Assembly: GCA_963833505.1 (NCBI GenBank)
Contig: CAWHYG010000010.1
Coordinates: 101,005-165,004, forward strand
Reading direction: 5' to 3'
DNA length: 64,000 bases
Source: CAWHYG01 sp963833505
Lineage (GTDB): Bacteria > Eisenbacteria > RBG-16-71-46 > CAIMUX01
In this document: positions 8,735 to 16,744 of the stretch, piece by piece
How positions within the stretch are numbered: the first letter of the stretch is position 1
How the letters are laid out: every line of letters begins with the position of its first letter
The notes under the pieces: model-generated
Seen by the model: only the letters and a program-made list of their open reading frames with translations
Databases searched by the model: none
What the model was told of the DNA's origin: nothing
Translations under genes and position numbers: made by a program

Positions 8735-9379
8735 TCAGCGTTTGGGCAGCGCATCCCGGTTGGGGAAGTCCCCCGCACCGGTCATGAGCGCGGTGTTCTT
8801 GCGATAGACATTGGGCCGGAGGACCCGGTCGGTCAGGCTGGAATCCGCGGCCCGAGCGTCCTCGAGGCGCTTGATCTCGGTGTTCCAATCGGCGATGAGC
8901 CGGTTCAGGGAGTCGATCTTGGTCTGCATCGGCGGCAGCTTGGCGGAGAGTTCCGCGGACTGGCTGTCGGCCCCGGCCATGATCTTGCGGAGGGAGTCGG
9001 CCCGCGATTGGAGAAAGTTCAAGTCCTTGGTGTCGGAGGCCCGGACGGTCGACACGCTGTCGATCAGGCTGTCGATCTTGGTGAAGCGGGACTTGAAGGT
9101 GTCGTCCAGCGCGGCGAGCATGGAGATCCGCGCCTCCAGCCGGGTCGCGTTGGTCAGGATCTCGTCGCGCTTTCCTTCGGCCGTCGCCTTTTCCTGCAGG
9201 GTCGTTTCGTCCATCTTCTTCGCCAGGGGCTGGATCGTCCGGGAGTTGTACCAGGCGATGGCGATGAGAGGCACGATGAGGACCCAGGATCTTTGGAAGA
9301 TAAATCGAACGGTGGGATTGCCTTCTCGTTCTGACGGCCACTCGTCCGACGAGTCTTTTCCGAAATGTCCCCGTGGCAT
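8735..9379 (-). CDS. Bitopic membrane protein with periplasmic coiled coil
   Basis: Unrecognised 214-residue protein, first gene of the long minus-strand cluster. A polar N-terminus (1-27) is followed by one membrane helix (about 28-44, SWVLIVPLIAIAWY) and a Ser/Asp/Arg-rich coiled coil to about residue 185, then a short polar tail. It resembles the N-terminal half of the next protein in layout, suggesting paralogy or a shared heterodimeric coiled coil. The ATG is the only one that keeps the membrane helix near the N-terminus. Confidence 0.7.
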   Translation of the reverse strand: MPRGHFGKDSSDEWPSEREGNPTVRFIFQRSWVLIVPLIAIAWYNSRTIQPLAKKMDETTLQEKATAEGKRDEILTNATRLEARISMLAALDDTFKSRFTKIDSLIDSVSTVRASDTKDLNFLQSRADSLRKIMAGADSQSAELSAKLPPMQTKIDSLNRLIADWNTEIKRLEDARAADSSLTDRVLRPNVYRKNTALMTGAGDFPNRDALPKR

Positions 9380-9809
9380 TGCTGATGCTCCCCAAGCCCA
9401 ACTGATTGGACGCCGGTTGCGGCGTGCGCGATTGTTCGGTTCCGGGTCTGCCCTGTTTTACGGCTTTGGAGACTGAGTTCGGATCGCGGCGCCGCCGCGA
9501 CCACAGAACTGGCGCAGGCACGTTCGGGCGGGACGGCCCCAGGAACGGAGACGGGAGACCATGTGTGGGCGATTCGTAGCGCCGGTATCCGTCAGAGCCT
9601 TCCCTCTTCCCAAACCCAGAGGCCCGACACCAAACCCCTCCAAGAGCCCTATCCTCCCCCCGGCACCAGCAAACCTGATACTGGCACTTCCGGCGACTTT
9701 CGCAAGCAGAAAGTCATCGTCGAAGCGGAGATCGGGGCCTGCCGGCGCAAGGCCGGGATCGCGCCCGTCGGAGCTGTTAACACCGCCGGAGCCTGGTTGG
9801 ATCGAGCAG
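9380..9809 (-). other. 430-bp spacer between tolR and the TonB cluster
   Basis: No supported gene. It must hold the promoter of the long minus-strand cluster, but I find no convincing -35/-10 pair. Short open frames cross it in several frames without family resemblance. Codon bias cannot separate them from background at this GC content. Confidence 0.5.
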
Positions 9810-10241
9810 TCAGGGATGTTTGCGGCCGGAGTTGCCGGGGAGCGGCTCGGTGACGATCCCGAGACTCGTGATCCCGGACTTCCGCGTCTCGGCCAGGACG
9901 CGCACCACCACGCCGTAGGCGACGTCCTGGTCGCCGCGCAGGTACACCTTGCTCGACGGATTGGCCTGGGCGATCTGCGAGAGGGCCGAGCCGAGCTGAT
10001 CGAGCTCGACCGGCTTGTCGTTCAGGAAGATCTTCCCGTCGCGATTGACCGTGACGACCACGACGTCATTGCCTGATCGCAGGGGGCCGGACTGCGCTTC
10101 CGGCAGCTTGACGCTCAGGCCCTGGACCATCATCGGGGCCGCGATCATGAAGATGATGAGCAGGACGAGGACCACGTCGACCAGCGGGACGACATTGATC
10201 TCACCCAGATAGCGTCCTCTTCGCGTCCCTGAACCGGCCAT
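9810..10241 (-). CDS. tolR: ExbD/TolR family protein, second motor
   Basis: A TolR-type protein of 143 residues from the internal ATG; a GTG eight codons upstream (10265) is an alternative start. It contains the membrane helix with the proton-path Asp (NVVPLVDVVLVLLIIFMIAA) and a periplasmic domain with DGKIFLNDKPVELDQL and DQDVAYGVVVRVLAE. It follows tolQ by 64 bp on the same strand and is the last gene of tldD-pmbA-tolQ-tolR. No tolA, tolB or pal is present in the window, so it could serve either a Tol-Pal or another system. Confidence 0.92.
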   Translation of the reverse strand: MAGSGTRRGRYLGEINVVPLVDVVLVLLIIFMIAAPMMVQGLSVKLPEAQSGPLRSGNDVVVVTVNRDGKIFLNDKPVELDQLGSALSQIAQANPSSKVYLRGDQDVAYGVVVRVLAETRKSGITSLGIVTEPLPGNSGRKHP

Positions 10242-10305
10242 CACGCGCCCGGTCCCGGCCGGCACCGGCGGTCGCCGCCCGCGGAAGCTCCCGGCGATCC
10301 GGGCG

Positions 10306-11121
10306 TCAACCGCCGGCTCCCGCGCTGTTGCTCCGGCCCGCGTGAGGCGAGGTTTCGAGCACGGCGCCCGGCTTCTGGAGCAGATCCGACGCCACCACGT
10401 TCATCAGCTCCTGGCCGAAGGAAGTGAGCCGCTCCTCCTGCACCTGCAGGCGGCGGGTGAAGTAGTTGAAGAAGAAACCCGCCGGAATGGCCACGAAGAG
10501 TCCGGTGGCGGTGGCGATGAGCGCCTCCGCGATGCCGGGCGCTACCGTCGCCAGATTGGCCGCTCCCACCGCTCCGATCGAACGGAAGGAATTCATGATG
10601 CCCCAGACCGTCCCGAAGAGGCCGATGAACGGAGCGGTGGTGGCGGTCGACGCGAGCAGGGGCGTCGCTCCCTCGAGGCGGATCATCTCGGAAGCGCGCA
10701 CGCGCCCGAGGGTGCGGTCGAGGATCTCCAGGATGCCCTGGCTGAACTCGCGGCCGGCGACCGTCTCGCCCGGTCGTCCGGCCAGGAGCCGGTGGAGTTC
10801 CTCATAGCCCAGGCGGAACACGGCCGCCATCGGGCTTGAGCCCTGGTTCCTGGTCCGTGAATAGACCGTCGAGAGCGAATCGGCGTTCCAGAAGATCTCC
10901 TCGAACTCGCGGTCCGCGCGTTCCGCCGCCTTCAAGGCGCGCGATTTCCCGATGATGATCGTCCAGCTCGCGATGGAGAAGAGAAGCAGGCCCAGAAGCA
11001 CGATCTTCACGATCAGGTCGGCTCCGGAGACCATATCCCAGACGCCGAGCCCGCCTCCCATCGCGGAAGGCAGAGCCATCGCGGCTGCGAGAACGCCCAG
11101 TCCGGCCGCGCTACCCGCCAT
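10306..11121 (-). CDS. tolQ: MotA/TolQ/ExbB proton channel family protein, TolQ-like
   Basis: A 271-residue inner-membrane stator subunit with three membrane segments: about 33-53 (LIVKIVLLGLLLFSIASWT) preceded by a hydrophobic N-terminus, about 155-180, and about 195-220. The signatures LLASTATTAPFIGLFGTVWG and GIAEALIATATGLFVAIPAG are typical of TolQ. With tolR downstream it makes a second, separate proton-driven motor beside the TonB-linked one. A Ser/Gly/Ala-rich C-terminal tail extends beyond the usual family end. pmbA lies 21 bp upstream. Confidence 0.93.
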   Translation of the reverse strand: MAGSAAGLGVLAAAMALPSAMGGGLGVWDMVSGADLIVKIVLLGLLLFSIASWTIIIGKSRALKAAERADREFEEIFWNADSLSTVYSRTRNQGSSPMAAVFRLGYEELHRLLAGRPGETVAGREFSQGILEILDRTLGRVRASEMIRLEGATPLLASTATTAPFIGLFGTVWGIMNSFRSIGAVGAANLATVAPGIAEALIATATGLFVAIPAGFFFNYFTRRLQVQEERLTSFGQELMNVVASDLLQKPGAVLETSPHAGRSNSAGAGG

Positions 11122-11142
11122 CGTTCGTCAGCTCCCCTGGTC

Positions 11143-12516
11143 TCAGAGCGTGAACGCGAAATCCGCGATCAGGGCCCCGGGCAAATGCATGCTGCCGGTC
11201 GATCGGCGGTAGTAGGTCGACGAGTCGAGGATCATCTCCCGCTCGGAGGTCAGGCCGATCAGATTCTCCCCGAACATCCGGTAGAAGGTCTCATCGAAGC
11301 GCATGACGTTGAGGGGCGCGGCGATCTTCCCGCCCTCGACCCAGAAGCAGGCGAAACGGGTCATCCCGGTCATCCGGGCGGCCGGCCGATCGGAGTAGTT
11401 CAGGTAGTGCAGGTTGTTGATGTAGACGCCGGTCCCGAGCCGGGAGAGGACCTGGTCCATTGGGACGCTCCCGGCGGACATTTCAAAGGATTCCGGAAAT
11501 TCTCCAGGGGAAGCGCCGTTGGTCGGCACGCCGTACTCCTTGGCCGAACGCGGGGAAACCAGGCAGTCCTTGAACTCGCCGCGCTCGATCAGGGTGACCC
11601 GGTCGGGCTTGATGAAGCCGGCGTCCTGGAAGTTCGGGGCGACGCCTTCCCGGGAGTTCTCGTAGAAGCTGACCTCCGGACCGACCTTGACGCCATCCTC
11701 GATCATGCGGATCAGGGTGGTCTGCTTGGTTCGATGATCCTTGAGCCCGAATCCGCCCCAGCCGAGCATGCCCACGACTTCGGTCAGAGCGACCGGAGCG
11801 AGATAGATGCAGTACTTGCCCGGCTCGATGGTTCGCGGCGGTCGGGCCAGGACATTGAGCTGCTCGGAAGCGGCGGACAGCTTCCGGGAGAACTCCGCCG
11901 GATCCCAGTGGAAGCCCGCGTAGGCGCACTTCACCGCCTTGTCCGCCTGGTGATAGAGGCTCCAATCGAGGTTGAAGGTGTAGCTCGAGAACCAGTTCCG
12001 CTGCCCGAGGGAGTTGGCGAAGCCCGCGTAGATGCCTCCGGAAGCCCAGAGGCCCACGAAGTCCGTGCCGCGGGCCGCTTCGAGCGCCGAAAGCAGGGCG
12101 TCGCCCGCTTCCGGAAGGCGGTTCTCGCCGTGTTGCTCGCTCGAGCGCACTTCGGTGGCGTAGAGCAGGTGCGGATCTTCCGGAAGATGGGGGATCCTTT
12201 CCCTCAAGCCGGAGAGAAGCGATTCCAGGCCGTGGAGGTCGGTCCCGGATTCGCCGGTCAACACGGTCTCCGCGGTCGCGTGGCGCGATCCCTGGATCAG
12301 ATCGACCGAAAGGCCTCGCTGGCTGACCCGGCCCGCCTGCCGGACGGCGGCATGGTTCACGCGGGCGAAGTCGGAATCCTCGCCGCTCATGACCGCAGTG
12401 TAGATCTCGCCCGCGCGCAGCCGGGCCGTCAGCTCGTCGGCGATCCGGTAGAAATAGGCCTGGATTTCGGAGTCTTCCCGGGAGGTGCCGGCTCCGGGGG
12501 CGTTCTTGGAATTCAT
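11143..12516 (-). CDS. pmbA: TldD/PmbA family protein, PmbA (TldE)-like subunit
   Basis: A 457-residue subunit of the TldD-TldE metalloprotease, which matures or degrades peptides such as microcin precursors in Enterobacteria. As expected for the TldE/PmbA subunit, there is no HExxxH motif; the fold is seen from the C-terminal conserved stretches (RMTGMTRFACFWVEGGKI, PLNVMRFDETFYRMFGENL). It starts 3 bp after the tldD stop, so the two subunits are co-translated. It is followed closely by tolQ and tolR, an arrangement whose functional meaning is not clear. Confidence 0.9.
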   Translation of the reverse strand: MNSKNAPGAGTSREDSEIQAYFYRIADELTARLRAGEIYTAVMSGEDSDFARVNHAAVRQAGRVSQRGLSVDLIQGSRHATAETVLTGESGTDLHGLESLLSGLRERIPHLPEDPHLLYATEVRSSEQHGENRLPEAGDALLSALEAARGTDFVGLWASGGIYAGFANSLGQRNWFSSYTFNLDWSLYHQADKAVKCAYAGFHWDPAEFSRKLSAASEQLNVLARPPRTIEPGKYCIYLAPVALTEVVGMLGWGGFGLKDHRTKQTTLIRMIEDGVKVGPEVSFYENSREGVAPNFQDAGFIKPDRVTLIERGEFKDCLVSPRSAKEYGVPTNGASPGEFPESFEMSAGSVPMDQVLSRLGTGVYINNLHYLNYSDRPAARMTGMTRFACFWVEGGKIAAPLNVMRFDETFYRMFGENLIGLTSEREMILDSSTYYRRSTGSMHLPGALIADFAFTL

Positions 12517-12519
12517 GGC

Positions 12520-13953
12520 TCACTCCCCTCCGAAGACGTCGACCGCGCTGAAGAGGCAGGCCGGCGCGGCGTGTCCGACGCGGATCACCTGGTTGGGCTC
12601 ACCCTTGCCGCAGTTCGGCGTTCCCATCACCTCGAAGGTGTCGGGGTTTCCGACCATCTTGAGGCTGCGCCAGAACGTGGCCGAAATGCCCCGGTAGTTG
12701 GGCTTCTTGATCACATGGGCCAGCTTTCCGTGCTCGATCATCCGGCCCCACTCGCATCCGAACTGGAACTTGTTGCGCGAATCGTCGATCGACCACGAGC
12801 AGTTGGTCTTGACGTAGACCCCGTGCTCGACCGCGGCGATCATCTCGTCGAGGTTGGAAACGCCCGGCTCGAGGTTGAGATTGGCCATGCGGTCGATCGG
12901 CGGGCGGTTCCAGCTCGAGGCGCGCGAGTTCGCGACCCCCGGAAGGCCGGCGCGGGTCTGCGAGACCACGCTGCCGAGCGGCCGCTCCAGGGTGCCGTTC
13001 CGGATGATGTGCTCCCTCCGCGCCGGAACCCCGTCGTCGTCGAAGCCGAAGGAGGCGAACTGCTCGGGGCGGGACGGATCGTAGGTGATGTTGAGGAGCT
13101 TCGACCCGTACTGGTAGGTCCCGAACATGTCCATGGTCACGAAGCTCGTGCCGGCGTAGTTGCGCTCGTCGCCCAGGATCCGATCCAGCTCGAGCGGATG
13201 GCCGACCGATTCGTGCACCTGGAGGATCATCTGGTCGGGCGCGATGACCAGGTCCATCGTCCCGGTGGGGCAGTTCGGAGCCGACAGCAGCTCGATCGCC
13301 TCGGCGGCGATCCGGGGCGCCTCGGTTCGGAAGCCGACGGAATCGAGCACCTCGAGACCGCCTTGGCGGCAGTAGCCGCGCCCGCCCAGCGTGCGGGTCT
13401 GCGTGTCGGACCCCTCGTTCGCGGTGGCCCGAAGCATCGGGATGATGAAATGGAATCTCTGCGCTCCCCGGGCGCCGTCCGCCGTCAGGTAGAGGGTGTC
13501 TGTCTCCATCCGCCAGACCGTCGATTCCCAGTCCACGATGCGGGGATCGGTCTTGAGCCGTTCGCTCTCGGCGCGCACCCAGCCGATCTTCTCGCTGAGC
13601 GGAACCGAATCCCAGGGGATGCGGATGGGCGTCGCGTACTCGGCGTTCGGTCGGGGCATCGGCACCTTGGAGAAATCGACCACGCTGCGCCCCTGCGTGC
13701 GCCGGGCCCAGGCCTTCGCATCCTCGGCGGCCTGCCTCAGTCCGGCTTCGGAGAGATCGCCGGTGGCGCCATACCCGAGGCCGCCCCGGTCCAGAACCGT
13801 GATCATCGCCCCGGTGTCGATAGCGGTGACGACTGGCTGCAGGATGTTCTGGCGGACGGTCAAGGCTTCGGTGCGCTCCTCGACGTAGCGCAGGGAGACG
13901 AAGTCCGCCTTCGGCGCGATGCGGCGGAAACGCTCTTCAATTTTGTCAGGCAT
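12520..13953 (-). CDS. tldD: TldD family metalloprotease, catalytic subunit
   Basis: A 477-residue zinc protease subunit. The active-site motif HESVGHPLELD is intact (His247, Glu248, His252), which distinguishes it from the downstream PmbA-like partner. A GGAGG ribosome-binding site precedes the ATG at good spacing. It heads the tldD-pmbA-tolQ-tolR unit; the divergent cyclase gene starts 354 bp away. Cytoplasmic TldD/E complexes accept unfolded peptides through a narrow pore; the natural substrate here cannot be deduced, and no peptide antibiotic precursor is visible. Confidence 0.94.
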   Translation of the reverse strand: MPDKIEERFRRIAPKADFVSLRYVEERTEALTVRQNILQPVVTAIDTGAMITVLDRGGLGYGATGDLSEAGLRQAAEDAKAWARRTQGRSVVDFSKVPMPRPNAEYATPIRIPWDSVPLSEKIGWVRAESERLKTDPRIVDWESTVWRMETDTLYLTADGARGAQRFHFIIPMLRATANEGSDTQTRTLGGRGYCRQGGLEVLDSVGFRTEAPRIAAEAIELLSAPNCPTGTMDLVIAPDQMILQVHESVGHPLELDRILGDERNYAGTSFVTMDMFGTYQYGSKLLNITYDPSRPEQFASFGFDDDGVPARREHIIRNGTLERPLGSVVSQTRAGLPGVANSRASSWNRPPIDRMANLNLEPGVSNLDEMIAAVEHGVYVKTNCSWSIDDSRNKFQFGCEWGRMIEHGKLAHVIKKPNYRGISATFWRSLKMVGNPDTFEVMGTPNCGKGEPNQVIRVGHAAPACLFSAVDVFGGE

Positions 13954-14210
13954 GTTGCCTCCTTCGCCGGTGTAGGGCCACCTTCGGGAGCCGAGCGTTC
14001 CCGAGCCGGTCCGACGACGACCGCGGTCGAAAGCCGGGGCGCGGCGCCACCCGTCCTGACCATCGGAACGCGTTCCCGGGCGGGATCGACTTGTCGGCAG
14101 AGAAAACCGCGTCCGGGATGACTTTGCGACTTCGGCGGCGGGCCTGGCAAGTCTCTTGACACCGGCCGGTCCGGCTTCCTACCTTCGCGCCGGTGGATGG
14201 CAGCCGCAAG

Positions 14211-14318
14211 CACGGCAGGAGAAAACGACGATGGGGCGCCGCGTGACGGGCCGAAGACGATGATGGAGATCCGGGTGACCGGCCGAAAACAACGAGGGAG
14301 CTCCGAGTGACGGGCCGA
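14211..14318 (+). repeat. 32-bp tandem repeat copying the start of the cyclase gene
   Basis: Units begin at 14243 and 14275 and the true gene start at 14307, an exact 32-bp period; a more diverged unit precedes at 14211. Each unit reads GTGACSGGCCGA, then an A-rich stretch and a GGAG/GGGAG ribosome-binding site followed by the next GTG. So the array repeats the initiation region of the downstream gene. The period is not a multiple of 3, so the upstream GTGs are not in the gene's frame. It fills the second half of the 353-bp divergent spacer (13954-14306); the first half shows nothing recognisable. Confidence 0.8.
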
Positions 14319-14975
14319 CCTGACCAGGATGCGTTCGAGATCTTCGACCTCAGCCGTCCTCTGGAACCCGCCACCGCGCCCTGGCCCGGAGATATCCCGT
14401 TCGAGCTTCGCTGGACCTCGCGGATGGCGGATGGCGAGCCCGCCAACGTCTCGGCCCTGTCCGGGAGCCCTCATGTCGGCACCCACGTGGACGCGCCGCT
14501 CCATGTCCGGGAGGGTGCCGCGCCGGTCGACCAATTGGACCTCGGGGCGTTCCTCGGTCCGGCTCGCGTGGTGCCGGCGCGGGCTCGCGAGGATGGGCTC
14601 ATCCACCCGGAAGCCCTCGCCGGAATCGACCTGGCCGATCCTCCGCGAATCCTGCTCAAGACCGGGACGCATCCCGATTCCCGCGCCTGGCCCCGCCGGT
14701 TCGCGGCGCTGGCCCTCGAGACGGCCGCGCTTCTGGCCGCTCAGGGAGCCGTCCTGGTCGGGATCGACACGCCGAGCGTGGATGCGCCGGAAGCCGCCGA
14801 CCTCGCCTCCCACCTCCGGCTGCTCGACGGCGGAGTCCGCTGGATCGAGAACCTCGACCTCTCCGCCGTCGAACCCGGGCTTTACTGGCTCGCGGCCCTT
14901 CCGCTACCGATCGTGGGCGCGGACGCCAGCCCGGTCCGCGCGGTTCTCTTGCGTGCCAGGCCCTCCGGGAGATAA
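14307..14975 (+). CDS. Cyclase family protein (kynurenine formamidase-like hydrolase)
   Basis: A 222-residue metal-dependent amidohydrolase of the cyclase/KynB family. The metal-binding signature HVGTHVDAPLH (residues 56-66) is complete, and VGIDTPSVDAPEA in the C-terminal half matches the family's second conserved block. KynB members hydrolyse N-formylkynurenine in tryptophan degradation; without other kynurenine genes nearby the substrate remains open. Translation starts at GTG with GAGGGAG six bases upstream. Downstream acvB-like gene begins 155 bp later on the same strand. Confidence 0.88.
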   Translation: MTGRPDQDAFEIFDLSRPLEPATAPWPGDIPFELRWTSRMADGEPANVSALSGSPHVGTHVDAPLHVREGAAPVDQLDLGAFLGPARVVPARAREDGLIHPEALAGIDLADPPRILLKTGTHPDSRAWPRRFAALALETAALLAAQGAVLVGIDTPSVDAPEAADLASHLRLLDGGVRWIENLDLSAVEPGLYWLAALPLPIVGADASPVRAVLLRARPSGR

Positions 14976-15129
14976 TGCTCGGGTTTGCTCGCGGGTCCGG
15001 GTTTCCGGGGCGCCGGTTCCTCGGGCGCCGCCGACCCCTGACGGGATGCAGGATCCCGGTTCGGCGCGCCGCGCTGCCTCCGGATCGCGCCAGGCCGGTT
15101 TGCCGGCGGTTCCTCGAAAGGAAACGACG

Positions 15130-16729
15130 ATGTCTGGTCGGTCGACGACCGCAGCTTCGGGACTCGAAGTCGGAGAAGGATCGCGCCGGCGGCGGAAGCC
15201 GGTTCTGCGCCGCTTTTGGGTCGTTCTCGCGGCGGCTTGGAGCCTTGCCGGCCTGGTTGCGCGCGCCGAGGCGTCGAACTCCGGCGTCGCCACCGTCCGG
15301 TCCGGAGGCGCTTCCGCCGCGGCTGCCGGCGCTTCGGGACGGCATGCCGCGGGCCGGTCCGCCGTCCGGCAGACTCCGTCCGATTTGATGGAAGACACGC
15401 TCCGCGTCGCGCCCTTCGGAAAGGTGACGGTCTACCGGCAGACCGCGCACCCGGGCAGCGTGGTTCTGTTCCTCTCCGGTGACGGCGGCTGGAATCTCGG
15501 CGTCGTCGACATGGCCCGGGAGCTGTCCCGGATGGACGCCATGGTCATCGGGATCGATTTCCCCCGCTATCTCAAGGTGCTCGAGGCCTCTGGGACGCCC
15601 TGCAGGTTATCCGGCCTCCGACCTGGAGGACCTCGGCAAGACCATCGAGCAGCGATATGAATTTCCGGTCTACGTGCGCCCGGTCCTGGTCGGATATTCC
15701 TCCGGAGCCACCTTTGTCTACGCGGCGCTCGTCCAGGCGCCCGCCACGACGTTCCGGGGGGCGATCAGTCTGGGGTTCTGCCCCGACCTTCTGCTGCACA
15801 AGCCCATGTGCAAGGGCAGCGGCCTGACCTGGAGGATTCTCCCGAAGGGCAAGGGCTACTGGTTCGAACCCGCCTCGACCCTGGAGGTGCCGTTCATCGC
15901 CCTGCAAGGCACGATCGATCAGATCTGCGAGGCCGATTCCACGATCGCCTTCATGCACCAGGTCAAGAACGGACGCGTCATCGTCCTGCCGAAGGTCGGC
16001 CATGGGTACTCGGTGACCAGGAACTGGATGCCGCAATTCAAGGAGGCCTACCGGGGGCTTCTCCAGGCGCCTTTGCCGGACACGACCGTGAAAGTCGCCG
16101 AGCTGCCCGACCTGCCGCTGCACGTCATTCCGTCCTCCGGGCCGGAGACCTCGATCATGGCCCTGCACATCAGCGGGGACGGAGGCTGGGGCGTGACCGA
16201 CCGCGGACTGAGCGAGGCTTTGGCTTCGCACGGAATCCCCGTGGTGGGGCTCAACTCGATCCACTATTTCTGGCACGCCAGGACGCCGGAACAGACCGCC
16301 GGAGATGTGACCCGGGTCCTCCGCCACTACCTCGACGTCTGGCACAAGGATCGGATCATCCTGATCGGCTACTCCTTCGGAGCGGACGTCCTGCCTTTCG
16401 TCGTCAACCGTCTTCCCGACGATCTCAAGCGCCGCGTGATCCTGGTCGTCTATCTCGGACTGAGCCACGAGGCCGATTTCTCCTTTCACGTGACGAGCTG
16501 GCTCGGAGCCTCGGGCAAGAGTGCGCTGCCGGTGCAGCCGGAAGTGGAAAAGCTGCGAGGGATGAACATGGTGTGCTTCTATGGAAGCCATGACTCGAGC
16601 GATCTTTGCAAGAAACTTCCGCCCGGTCTGCTAAAGCCGATCGAGATGCAGGGCGGCCATCGCGTCGGCGGCGACTTTGACGGGATTGCCGCCGAGGTGC
16701 TGGCGAACCTGCCGCCGGGAGAGAAGTAA
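15130..16729 (+). CDS. acvB: AcvB/VirJ family protein, interrupted by one frameshift
   Basis: Periplasmic protein with two alpha/beta-hydrolase-like VirJ domains, as in Agrobacterium AcvB, which hydrolyses lysyl-phosphatidylglycerol. Reading starts at ATG 15130 behind AAAGGA, with a signal segment (VVLAAAWSLAGLVARAEA). The first domain shows LFLSGDGGWNLGVVD, then the frame breaks near 15605: after EASGTPC the family continuation YPASDLEDLGK lies in the +1 frame (one extra base). The second frame carries GYSSGAT, FCPDLLLHKPMC, a second ISGDGGWGVTD and GYSFGAD to the stop. Both halves are otherwise intact, so a sequencing error or very recent mutation is likely. mgtA follows after 15 bp. Confidence 0.88.
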
Positions 16730-16744
16730 AGGGAGGATCGGACC

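Noticed and set aside
9561..10076. Plus-strand frame beginning MCGRF, like SRAP/HMCES proteins
   Set aside because: Only the first five residues match; the rest lacks SRAP motifs and runs antisense into tolR.
11185..14121. A 978-codon plus-strand open frame over the tldD-pmbA region
   Set aside because: Antisense to two well-supported genes with catalytic motifs; long antisense frames are expected at this GC content.
15590..15620. Programmed ribosomal frameshift in acvB
   Set aside because: No slippery sequence or stimulatory structure that I can point to, and several other genes in the window show similar single-base breaks.
16730..16744. mgtA leader riboswitch
   Set aside because: Only 15 bp separate acvB and mgtA, too short for any leader structure.
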